A model generated the notes under the pieces. That model searched no databases. It was not told where the DNA came from and saw nothing but the letters and a program-made list of their open reading frames with translations. From CAWKDG01 sp963848355 (GTDB taxonomy: Bacteria > Actinomycetota > Acidimicrobiia > Acidimicrobiales > UBA8190), in assembly GCA_963848355.1 (NCBI GenBank), contig CAWKDG010000012.1, positions 1,550,001-1,614,000 of the forward strand: a stretch of DNA of 64,000 bases, read 5' to 3'. Below, in pieces: positions 18,306 to 26,345 of the stretch; the first letter of the stretch is position 1; every line of letters begins with the position of its first letter. A program made the position numbers and the translations under genes.

Positions 18306-19652
18306 ATGCAGGTCACCATCATCGGCGGGGGGAGCTACCAGTGGTCGCCCAAGCTGATCACCGACCTGTTGGCCGTGGGTCCCCTGGCCGACATGCACCT
18401 CGTCCTCGAGGACATCGACCCCGCCCCGCTCGAGAAGATGGAGGTCTTCGCCCGGAAGGCCAACGAAGCCATGGGCACCAAGCTGACGGTGTCGACCACC
18501 ACCGACCAGAAGCGGGCCGTCGACGGGGCCGACTTCGTGATCGTCACCATCTCGACCGGCGGTTTCGACTCCATGGCCTTCGACATCGACATCCCGGCCA
18601 AGTACGGGATCCGGCAGTCGGTGGGCGACAGCGTGGGCCCGGGGGGCATCAGTCGCGCCCTGCGCAACATCCCCATCCTCGTCGGGATCGGCCGCGACAT
18701 GGAGGAGGGCTGCGGGGACGCCTGGATGCTCAACATCACCAACCCGATGACATCCCTCACGCGTTCGGTCTGCCGGGAGACGTCGATCAAGACGGTCGGC
18801 CTGTGTCACGAGGTCGGCCATTTCTGCATGGACGTGGCCATCGCCTTCGGGAAGCCCCACACCTCGATCAAGCCCACCGTCGTCGGCGTCAACCATTTTC
18901 CGGTGATCACCGCCCTCGATATCGACGGGACCGACGGCCTGGCCCTGCTCCGGGAGATGGTGGAGGAGCTCGGCGGTCTCGACGCCCTGCGCCCGGGCCC
19001 GTCCCGGCCGGAGGCCGAGCCGTTCACCAGGGCCGACTTCGCCTACCGGCACGCGCTCAAGCTGACCCTGCTCGACCGCTACGGCGCCCTGCCCGGTGCC
19101 GGTGATCGGCACGTGGCCGAGTTCATCCCCTCGGCCCTGACCGAGGCGTCGGGATGGGGCAAGACGTGGGGTATCGAGCTCACCCCCATGGCCCGCCGCG
19201 AGGAGAGCCAGGCCGAGTACATCGCCGAGGTCGACGCCGTCCTGGCCGGGACGACCGAGGTGCCGACGTGGGACTCGGGAGAGATCGTGGCCCCGGTGAT
19301 CGACTCGCTGCTCACCGGCACGCACCGTGAGCTCCCGGTCAACCTGCCCAACGCCGGGCAGTGTCCCGACCTGCCGCCCGACGTCGTCGTCGAGGCGATG
19401 TGCATCGTCGACGGCGACGGGATGCGGGGACGCGACGCCCCCCACGCCCCGGCGGCCATCACCGAATGGATCCGCCGACAGACGGCCGTCCAGGAGTTGA
19501 CGGTCGAGGCCGCCGTGACGGGCGACCGGAGAGTGGCGTTGCAGGCGTTCGCCCTCGACCCCCTGGCGGGACGGGGGGACCTGCGGGCCACCGAGGCCAT
19601 GGCCGAGGAGCTGCTGGCGGCCACCGCCCCGTGGCTCCCGCAATTCGCGTGA
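18306..19652 (+). CDS. Glycoside hydrolase family 4 (NAD- and metal-dependent)
   Basis: A 448-aa protein. The Rossmann motif VTIIGGGSYQWSPKLITDLL is at the N-terminus, with NITNPMTSLTRSV, the metal-binding CHE in GLCHEVGHFC, and GVNHFPVITALD. GH4 enzymes break alpha- or beta-glycosides by an NAD-assisted redox elimination and need Mn2+ or similar. Members split alpha-galactosides, alpha-glucuronides or phospho-glycosides. The CHE motif alone does not settle which, and no PTS genes are nearby, so an unphosphorylated substrate is more likely. ATG 18306 was chosen because it begins exactly at the Rossmann strand. Confidence 0.88.
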   Translation: MQVTIIGGGSYQWSPKLITDLLAVGPLADMHLVLEDIDPAPLEKMEVFARKANEAMGTKLTVSTTTDQKRAVDGADFVIVTISTGGFDSMAFDIDIPAKYGIRQSVGDSVGPGGISRALRNIPILVGIGRDMEEGCGDAWMLNITNPMTSLTRSVCRETSIKTVGLCHEVGHFCMDVAIAFGKPHTSIKPTVVGVNHFPVITALDIDGTDGLALLREMVEELGGLDALRPGPSRPEAEPFTRADFAYRHALKLTLLDRYGALPGAGDRHVAEFIPSALTEASGWGKTWGIELTPMARREESQAEYIAEVDAVLAGTTEVPTWDSGEIVAPVIDSLLTGTHRELPVNLPNAGQCPDLPPDVVVEAMCIVDGDGMRGRDAPHAPAAITEWIRRQTAVQELTVEAAVTGDRRVALQAFALDPLAGRGDLRATEAMAEELLAATAPWLPQFA

Positions 19653-19679
19653 TGAGGGTCGCGTAATGAGGGTGGTGTC

Positions 19680-20567
19680 ATGAAGATCGGATTCGTGGGT
19701 CTCGGCGCCATGGGGCTGCCGATGACGCGCAACCTGCTGGCCGCCGGCCACGACGTGACGGTGGCGTCGCGCAGCCGTCCACCGGTCGAGGCGGCCGTCG
19801 CCCTCGGCGCCACCGATGGCGGCACCCTCGCCGACGTGGCCGCGGCGGGCGAGGTCGTCATCCTCTGCGTCCCCAATTCCCCCGAGGTGGTGGAAGTGGT
19901 CGACGCCATGGTGCCGGCACTGCGTCCGGGGACGATCGTGGTCGACTGCTCGACGATCGATCCCGACGTCGAGCGGGCCCAGCACGAGAAGGTGGCAGCG
20001 ACCGGAGCCCGGTACCTCGACGGCCCGCTGTCCGGTGGCACCGTCGGGGCCGAGCGGGGGACCCTCACCGTGATGGTGGGAGGGGACGCCGCCACCCTCG
20101 ACGACGCCCGCCCCGCCCTCGATCCCGTGGCCGGACTGGTCGTCCACGTCGGCGGCCCGGGAATGGGCCAGGTGGTGAAGCTCTGCAACAACCTGATCTA
20201 CGCCGCCCAGATGGTGGCCACGGCCGAGGCCACGGCCCTGGCCGTGCGGTCGGGGGTGGACATGGCCAAGCTGCTCGAGGTCCTCCTGCACTCGACGGGC
20301 GACTGCACGGCGGTGCGGACGCGGCTGCCCGTTCCCGGCGTGGTGCCCGACAGCCCGGCCTCGCAGGGATGGAAGCCCGGGTTCATGACGGACCTGATGG
20401 CCAAGGACCTCGACCTGGCCCTCGGCTACGGGGCCCGGGCCGGCGTCCCCCTGGTCGGCACGGCCACGGCCCGCCAGGTCCTCACGGCGGCGTCGACCGC
20501 CGGCTACGGGCGCGAGGACTTCTCGGCCCTGGCCAAGGTCGTCCTGCGCGCCGCCGGCGTGGAGTGA
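19680..20567 (+). CDS. NAD(P)-dependent beta-hydroxyacid dehydrogenase (HIBADH family)
   Basis: A 295-aa protein. The Rossmann motif is IGFVGLGAMGLPMTRNL, the substrate loop DGPLSGGTVGAERGTLTVMVGG, and the catalytic lysine lies in GMGQVVKLCNNL; KDLDLALGYGARAGVPL marks the C-terminal helical domain. The family oxidises or reduces 3-hydroxy acids and small aldehydes (3-hydroxyisobutyrate, tartronate semialdehyde, sulfolactaldehyde). In this cluster it probably acts on a C3 or sugar-acid intermediate. Its stop overlaps the aldolase start (GTGA). Confidence 0.87.
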   Translation: MKIGFVGLGAMGLPMTRNLLAAGHDVTVASRSRPPVEAAVALGATDGGTLADVAAAGEVVILCVPNSPEVVEVVDAMVPALRPGTIVVDCSTIDPDVERAQHEKVAATGARYLDGPLSGGTVGAERGTLTVMVGGDAATLDDARPALDPVAGLVVHVGGPGMGQVVKLCNNLIYAAQMVATAEATALAVRSGVDMAKLLEVLLHSTGDCTAVRTRLPVPGVVPDSPASQGWKPGFMTDLMAKDLDLALGYGARAGVPLVGTATARQVLTAASTAGYGREDFSALAKVVLRAAGVE

Positions 20568-21337
20568 CGTCCGCCCCCCGCCACGCCCTGGCGGCGCCGG
20601 CGCTCATCCTGGCCGCCGACCACCGCCCCCGCGGGGTCATGACCATCGAGGGCTACGCCCCCTATCTCGCCGCGCTGACCGCCGCCCTCCCGGCCTGCGA
20701 CGGCATCCTGGCCAGCCGTCAGCCCCTGGCCGATCTGGCCGCCTCGGGTGCGGTCGGACCCGGGCACCGCACCTACCTGTCGATCAACCGGACCGGCCTG
20801 GCCGGATCGGCCTTTGAGCTCGACGACCGTCTGGTGACGACCGTCGAACGGGCCGCCGCCGACGGGTGGACGGGGATCAAGCACATGACGCGGATCGACC
20901 TCACCGACCCGCTCACCGCCGCGGCGCTGGAGCTGCTGGGCCGGGTCATCGACGAGGCCCGGTTCGCCGGCGTCGAGGCCCTGGTCGAGTCCCTGTCGTG
21001 GCGAGACGGGCGGATGGCCCGTGACACCGACGCCGTCGTCTCGGCCGCCGTGATCGCCCACGACCTTGGCGCCCCCGTACTGAAGGTGCCCGTGCCCGAC
21101 GTAGCCCCGGGCCGCGACCGGGTGGCGGCGGTGGCCCGCGTGGTGGCGAGCGTCGGCGTCCCCGTCCTCTTCCTCGGCGGGCCGCGCAGAGAGAGCGGTC
21201 GCCAGGCCGTCCTCGACGAGGTGCGCGACGCCATGGCCGGCGGGGCGGCGGGGATGGCGATCGGCCGCGTCGTCTTCGAGGACCCCGAGCCCGAGAAGAT
21301 GGCCCGCCTGGTGGCCGACGCGGTGCACGGCGGTTGA
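20564..21337 (+). CDS. Class I aldolase-like (beta/alpha)8 protein (Cgl0159/LacD-like)
   Basis: 257 aa, GTG start overlapping the upstream stop. The TIM-barrel landmarks run LILAADHRPRG, IKHMTRID, ALVESLSWRDG, APVLKVPVPD (candidate Schiff-base lysine), VPVLFLGGP and AAGMAIGRVVFEDPEP, which resembles the phosphate-binding end of FbaB/LacD/DeoC-type aldolases. It probably cleaves a phosphorylated sugar or sugar acid made by the neighbouring FGGY kinase. Close relatives are mostly uncharacterised, so the substrate is open. Confidence 0.7.
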   Translation: MTSAPRHALAAPALILAADHRPRGVMTIEGYAPYLAALTAALPACDGILASRQPLADLAASGAVGPGHRTYLSINRTGLAGSAFELDDRLVTTVERAAADGWTGIKHMTRIDLTDPLTAAALELLGRVIDEARFAGVEALVESLSWRDGRMARDTDAVVSAAVIAHDLGAPVLKVPVPDVAPGRDRVAAVARVVASVGVPVLFLGGPRRESGRQAVLDEVRDAMAGGAAGMAIGRVVFEDPEPEKMARLVADAVHGG

Positions 21338-22797
21338 TCCTCACCCTCGACCTCGGGACCTCCACCACCAAGGCCGTTGTCTGGGACGGCGCCGGCCCCC
21401 GCGCCGTGGGCCGGGCCCCGGTGGAGACGACCTTTGCCGCGGGGGGGCGGGCCGAGCAGGACCCCGCCGCCTGGTGGTCGTCGGTAGTGGACGCCTGTGC
21501 CGAGGCCCGCGCCACCTCGCCCGGGACCTTCGCGGCGGTCGAGGCGGTCGGTTTCGCCGCCGCCCGCCAGACCTTCGTCCCCGTGAGCGCCGCCGGCGAG
21601 CCGCTCGGACCGGCCCTCGTGTGGTCCGACCGCCGGGCGTCGGCGGAGGCCGGGGCGATGGCAGCAGCATTCGGTGGGACCGACGCCGTCCGCCGACGGA
21701 CCGGCGGCGTCCTCGACGGGGCGGCGGTGGTGGCCAAGGCCGCCTGGCTGGCGGCGCACGACCCCGACCGGTGGGCGGCCGCCCGCTGGTTGCTGACCCC
21801 GCGCGACCTCCTCGTCCGGGTGATGACGGGGGAGGTCGTGAGCGACGTCACCATGGTGGCGGCGGCCGGGCTGTCCGACGCCTCGGGGGAGCCGGTGGCG
21901 GAGCTGATGGCCGTGATCGGTGACCGGCTCCCACCGGTGCTGGCGCCGCCGACGGTGGTGGGGGCGATGACCGCCGGCCCCGCCGCCGAGCTGGGCGTGC
22001 CCGCCGGGATGCCCGTGGTGGTCGGCGCCGGCGACCGGGCCTGTGAGGTGCTCGGGACGGCCGCCGCCGCCGACCGGCCGATGGTCTCGTGGGGGACGAC
22101 GGCCAATGTCTCGGTGGTGGCCGACGCCTTTCCCGACCCCGCCCCGGGGGGCGTCACCGTCACGCGCGGCGCCCTCGGGGGCTGGCTCCTCGAGGGCGGG
22201 CTCTCGGCCGCCGGTTCCCTCGTCACCTGGTTGTCCCGTCTCACGGGGACGGGCCCGGGGGAGCTGATGGCCAGGGCGGCCGCCGCCCCCGCCGGTGCCC
22301 GCGGCGTCGTCGCCCTGCCCTGGTTCGGCGGCGCCCGCGCCCCCTGGTGGCGCGACGGGGCGGGCGGTGGCTTCGTCGGACTCGGCCTCGACCACGACGC
22401 CGGCGACCTCTGCCGCGCCGTCGTCGAAGCGGTGGCGTGGGAGGTGCGGCGCTGCCTGCAGGTCTCGGGAGCCCTGGCCGTGTCCACCTCCCTCGCCCTC
22501 ACCGGGGCCGACGGCACGACGGCGCCGTGGGTGGAGGTCCTCACCGCCGTGACCGGACGCAGCGCCGTCCGCCGGCGCTCGGGTCAGGCCGCCTCGGCCG
22601 GCGCCGCGCTGCTGACGGCGCGCGCCATCGGCGCCGACTACGACCTCGACCGCCTCGATCCCGTGGTCGAGACCGTCGCCCCCGACGCCGCCGCCGTGGC
22701 CCGGTACGCCGAGCTCGGGGCGTTGGTCGACGAGGTGGCCGAGACCGTGGTGGCGCTCGACATGCGAGAGGCGGCCCCGTCGAGAGCAGCCCGATGA
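21334..22797 (+). CDS. FGGY-family carbohydrate kinase
   Basis: 487 aa. TTG 21334 overlaps the aldolase stop (TTGA). The N-terminal FGGY half begins LTLDLGTSTTKAVVWD (phosphate-1 loop), with GFAAARQTFVPV and LVWSDRRA. The C-terminal half has VVGAGDRACEVLG, VSWGTTANVS and ALTGADGTTAPWVEVLTAVTG. FGGY kinases phosphorylate xylulose, ribulose, gluconate, glycerol, erythritol and related polyols. The placement between aldolase and LarA fits a sugar-acid or ketose substrate. Its TGA stop is the first of the chain of overlapping start/stop signals before larA. Confidence 0.88.
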   Translation: MILTLDLGTSTTKAVVWDGAGPRAVGRAPVETTFAAGGRAEQDPAAWWSSVVDACAEARATSPGTFAAVEAVGFAAARQTFVPVSAAGEPLGPALVWSDRRASAEAGAMAAAFGGTDAVRRRTGGVLDGAAVVAKAAWLAAHDPDRWAAARWLLTPRDLLVRVMTGEVVSDVTMVAAAGLSDASGEPVAELMAVIGDRLPPVLAPPTVVGAMTAGPAAELGVPAGMPVVVGAGDRACEVLGTAAAADRPMVSWGTTANVSVVADAFPDPAPGGVTVTRGALGGWLLEGGLSAAGSLVTWLSRLTGTGPGELMARAAAAPAGARGVVALPWFGGARAPWWRDGAGGGFVGLGLDHDAGDLCRAVVEAVAWEVRRCLQVSGALAVSTSLALTGADGTTAPWVEVLTAVTGRSAVRRRSGQAASAGAALLTARAIGADYDLDRLDPVVETVAPDAAAVARYAELGALVDEVAETVVALDMREAAPSRAAR

Positions 22798-22839
22798 AAG
22801 CGGCCGGATGAAAGCGGCCAGATGAAAGCGGCCAGATGA
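22793..22839 (+). repeat. 14-bp tandem repeat forming a relay of ATGA-overlapping mini-ORFs
   Basis: Three near-identical 14-bp units GATGAAAGCGGCC(G/A) start at 22793, 22807 and 22821, with a fourth partial unit at 22835. Each contains an ATG followed by a 5-codon ORF (MKAAG or MKAAR) whose TGA overlaps the ATG of the next unit. The kinase stop TGA (22795-22797) overlaps the first ATG (22794), and the third mini-ORF stop (22837-22839) overlaps the larA ATG (22836). Confidence 0.9.
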
Positions 22840-24091
22840 AGCAGGTGCGCCTCGCCTACGGGCGCGCCGGGCTCGTGGCGTCGGTCCCCGACGCCGCCGC
22901 GGTGATCACCCCGACCGACCTTCCCGGCCTGCCCGACGAGGAAGCGGCGGTCCTCGCCGCGCTGCGGGCGCCGGCGTCGGGCCCGCCGCTGGCCGACCTG
23001 GTGGGGGACGCGCCAAGGTGGCCGTCGTCTTCCCCGACCTGACGCGGCCGATGCCGAACCGGACGGTGTTGCCGCCGCTCTTGGCCGAGCTCGAACGCCT
23101 CGGGGCCGGACCCGACCGCGTCGAGTTGCTGTGCGCCACCGGGACCCACCGCCAGGCCACCGCGGCGGAGATGGTCGAGCTCGTCGGGGCCGAGATCGTG
23201 GCCCGCTACGCCATCCACGATCACCGCGGTGACGACGGGACCCATGTCGAGGTGGGCGTGGTCGACGGCGCGCCGGTCCTGATCGATCCCCGCTACGTCG
23301 ACGCCGACGTCCGGATCCTGACCGGTTTCGTCGAGCCGCACTTCTTCGCCGGGTTCAGCGGGGGGCCCAAGGGCATGTGCCCGGGACTGGCCGCCACCGA
23401 GACCATCCTCGAGGCGCACAGCCCGGCGCGGATCGCCGACGAGCGCGCCACGTGGCTCGTCACCGACGGGAACCCGGTCCACGACTTCGTCCGCGCCGCT
23501 GCCACCCTGGCACCGCCGACACTGTCGCTCGACGTCGCCATCAACAACGGGCGCCGTCTCACCGCCGTCTTCGCCGGTCCGCTCCCCGACGGACATCGCG
23601 CCGCGTGCGCCTTCGTCGAGGAGACGGCCGTCCAGCGCGTCGACGGGCGCTTCGACGTGGTGGTGACGACGAACGCCGGGTATCCGCTCGACCGCAACCT
23701 CTATCAGGCGGTGAAGGGAATGGCGGCGGCCGAGCGCGTGGTGGCCGACGGCGGCGTCATCGTGGTGGCCGCCGCCTGCACCGACGGGCTCCCCGCCGGA
23801 GGTCCCTTCGCCCGGCTCCTGGCCGACGCCACCGACGGCGCCGCCCTGGCCGGTGCGGACGGCCCGTCCGAGCCCGACCGGTGGCAGGTCCAGGTGCTCG
23901 GACGCGTGCTGCGGCGCGCCACCGTGTGGCTGCACAGCGACGGCCTGAGCGACGACGAGGTGCGCGCCGCGCACCTGTCGCCCGTGGTCGACGTCTCCGA
24001 CGCCGTGGCCCGGGCCGTCGACCGGGCCGGCCCCGGGGCACGCGTCTGTGTGCTCCCCCAGGGTCCCCTGACCGTCGCCACCGCCCCCTGA
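22836..24091 (+). pseudogene. larA: LarA-family racemase/epimerase, broken by a frameshift
   Basis: The first 60 or so codons from ATG 22836 read as a LarA N-terminus (VRLAYGRAGLVASVP ... GPPLADLVGDA), then run into a stop at 23042. The rest of the protein continues in another frame from about 23012: AKVAVVFPDLTRPMPN, ATGTHRQAT, VEPHFFAGFSGGPKGMCPG, NAGYPLDRNLYQAVKGM. One missing base near 23010-23012 (for example GCG-GCC instead of GCGCC) would restore a protein of about 418 aa. LarA-type enzymes use the nickel-pincer (NPN) cofactor to racemise or epimerise lactate, malate or aldonates. The larB/C/E cofactor genes are not in the window. A sequence error is possible. Confidence 0.8.
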
Positions 24092-24114
24092 GCGAGACGC
24101 CCCGTCGCTTATCG

Positions 24115-24130
24115 CTGACGACTACGTCAG
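24115..24130. promoter_or_regulatory. Inverted repeat before the MFS-LivF gene
   Basis: Perfect 6-bp arms, CTGACG (24115-24120) and CGTCAG (24125-24130), around ACTA lie between the larA stop and the next start. The site could be an operator for the transport operon or a weak terminator hairpin; there is no T-tract. Confidence 0.35.
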
Positions 24131-24137
24131 GGATAGA

Positions 24138-26339
24138 GTGCCGACGATGTCCGAGGGGGTGCTGTTCGAGTTCACCGTTCCCGACGAGCTCCTCAGGGAG
24201 GCCGTCACCCGTCTGCCCGACCCCGAAGCCGTGGCCGCCATCGGGGTCATCCCCGGGACGGGCGAAGGCAAGCCGCCACCGCTGATCGGGATCCTGCGCG
24301 AGAGCGGGTTCGCCCCCTTGGTCCTGCTCACGGTGGCCGCCATCGTCCCGAGCACGTTCGGGGCCGGGATCAACCTGATCGGCAACAACCTCGAGCACTC
24401 CTTCCACCTGAGCGACGCCGGGCTCGGGGCCGTGGCCTTCGTGGCGTCGGTCTCGCAGTTCCTGTGGGCGGTGCCGCTGGCGCTGTGGGCCGACCGGGGA
24501 TCGCGGAAGTTGGTGGCGGCGGTGGCCCTGCTGATCTTCTGCGTGTTCGGCATGCTGATGGGCCTGTCCCCGAACATCTGGTGGTTCGTCTTCCTCTACC
24601 TGCTGGCCTCGTTGGGCGTGAGCGTCAACCAGACCGTGCACAACTCGTTCCTGTCCGACGCCTACCCGACCGAGGGTCGCAGCCGGGTGTTCAGCTGGCA
24701 CTACCTGGCCGACCCGATCGCCCAGACGGTGGGCATCTTGATCTTCGGGGCCATCGTCACGTACACGCACGACTGGCGCTGGGGCCTGGTGGTGGCCGGT
24801 GCCGGCATCCCCATCGCCCTGTCCCTCTTCAGCCTGCACGAGCCGGACAAGGGCGCCAACGAATCGAGCCACATCCTGAAGGCGTCGGGCATGGACCTGC
24901 ACGCCCAACAACAGAGCGCCCCCCGCGTCCTGTTGGGATCGGCCGTGACGCGGCTGCTGCGGATCCGGTCGCTCTACTACCAGCTGGTGGCGGTGGCCGT
25001 CCTCGGCTTCGTCGGGATCAGCTCGGCGCTGTTCGGCAACCTCTATTTCGTGCGCGTGTGGCACCAGAGCACGGCCCACCGCAGCTTCATCAACTCCATC
25101 ATCGGCCTGGCCGCCTTCCTGGGGCTGCCGGTGGCCTACACGGTGGGCGACCGGCTCTTCCGTCGCGCCCCCCAGGCCCCGCTGCTGCTCGCCGGCGTGT
25201 GCATCGCCGTCTACGGGTCCCTGTACAGCGTGTCGCTCTACATGCCCAACCTGTGGATGGTGGTGACCCTGCAGTTCCTGGCCAACGCGGCGGTGGCGCC
25301 CATCGCCATCTCCATCTTCCAGACGCTGGCGGCCACCGCCCCGGCCGAGATGCGGTCGATCTGCTTCGCCATGTTCGGCGTCTACTCCGCCATCCTGGGC
25401 GGATTCGCCGGCGGGATCATCCTCGGGGCCGTGAGTGACGCCTCCAACGTCACCACCGCGCTCACCTTCATCGGCCCCGTGTGTGTGGTGGGCGGCTTCC
25501 TGCTCGCCGTCGGGTCGCGCTACGTGCGGCGCGACATCACCATGGTGATCGAGGACGTCCTCGAGCGGTACACCGAAGGAAAGAGACGGCAGGAGGGAGG
25601 TGCGATCCCCGCGCTGCAGATCCACAACCTCGACTTCTTCTACGGGACCCAGCAGGTCCTCTTCGACATCAACCTCGAGGTGGCCGAGGGCGAGATCGTG
25701 GCTCTCCTCGGGACCAACGGCGCCGGCAAGAGCACGTTGCTGCGGGCCGTCTCGGGCCTCGACCATCCCCATCGGGGGGTCATCCGCATCAAGGGCGCCA
25801 ACTGCACGTACCTCGAGCCCGAGCAGATCATCGACCAGGGGGTGGCCCTCCTCGTGGGGGGGAAGATGACCTTCCCGGGACTGACGGTGCGCGAGAACCT
25901 GCGCGTGGGGGAGTACTCGTTCCGGCGCGAGGGACCCCGCGTCCGGGCCGCCATCGACGAGGCCGTCGGGGTGTTCCCCGAGCTCGAGGCCCGCCTGGAC
26001 CAGCCGGCGGGAACCCTGTCGGGGGGCGAGCAGCAGATGCTGGCCCTGGCCCGGGTCATGATGACGACGCCGCGCCTGCTGATGATCGACGAGCTAGCCC
26101 TCGGCCTGGCGCCGATCACCGTCGAGCGCCTCATGGCCATCGTGCGCCGGGTCAACGCCGAGGGGGCCACCGTCATCCTCGTCGAACAGAGCGTCAACCG
26201 GGCCATGAGCCTGGCCCGGCGCGCCTTCTTCATCGAGCGGGGAGAGGTCCGTTTCGACGGACCGACGGCCGAGCTCATGGAGCGCGACGACCTCCTGCGG
26301 CCGGTCTTCCTCACGGGTGCCGCGACGGGCTCGGACTGA
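24138..26339 (+). CDS. MFS-type membrane domain fused to a LivF-type ABC ATPase
   Basis: 733 aa. Residues about 50-470 form an MFS-like polytopic membrane domain (LWAVPLALWADRGSRK matches the MFS loop 2-3 motif, and about 12 hydrophobic segments follow). Residues about 490-733 are a complete ABC ATPase of LivF type: Walker A GTNGAGKST, the Q-loop region LVGGKMTFPGLTVREN, signature LSGGEQQMLALARVM, Walker B RLLMIDELALGLAP and a switch histidine-region VEQSVNRA. The GTG start has AGGG 5 nt upstream. It is followed at 6 nt by the fused LivH-LivM permease, so the ATPase part is probably the missing LivF of that importer. The role of the MFS part is unclear. Confidence 0.85.
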   Translation: MPTMSEGVLFEFTVPDELLREAVTRLPDPEAVAAIGVIPGTGEGKPPPLIGILRESGFAPLVLLTVAAIVPSTFGAGINLIGNNLEHSFHLSDAGLGAVAFVASVSQFLWAVPLALWADRGSRKLVAAVALLIFCVFGMLMGLSPNIWWFVFLYLLASLGVSVNQTVHNSFLSDAYPTEGRSRVFSWHYLADPIAQTVGILIFGAIVTYTHDWRWGLVVAGAGIPIALSLFSLHEPDKGANESSHILKASGMDLHAQQQSAPRVLLGSAVTRLLRIRSLYYQLVAVAVLGFVGISSALFGNLYFVRVWHQSTAHRSFINSIIGLAAFLGLPVAYTVGDRLFRRAPQAPLLLAGVCIAVYGSLYSVSLYMPNLWMVVTLQFLANAAVAPIAISIFQTLAATAPAEMRSICFAMFGVYSAILGGFAGGIILGAVSDASNVTTALTFIGPVCVVGGFLLAVGSRYVRRDITMVIEDVLERYTEGKRRQEGGAIPALQIHNLDFFYGTQQVLFDINLEVAEGEIVALLGTNGAGKSTLLRAVSGLDHPHRGVIRIKGANCTYLEPEQIIDQGVALLVGGKMTFPGLTVRENLRVGEYSFRREGPRVRAAIDEAVGVFPELEARLDQPAGTLSGGEQQMLALARVMMTTPRLLMIDELALGLAPITVERLMAIVRRVNAEGATVILVEQSVNRAMSLARRAFFIERGEVRFDGPTAELMERDDLLRPVFLTGAATGSD

Positions 26340-26345
26340 GCGGGC

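Noticed and set aside
17274..20291. Minus-strand open frame of about 1000 codons opposite the MBL, GH4 and dehydrogenase genes
   Set aside because: Same antisense shadow effect; no motif or ribosome-binding site, and the plus-strand genes are well supported.
22836..23042. Programmed ribosomal frameshift as the explanation for larA
   Set aside because: No slippery heptamer or downstream pseudoknot is evident at 23004-23020; a simple indel is more economical.
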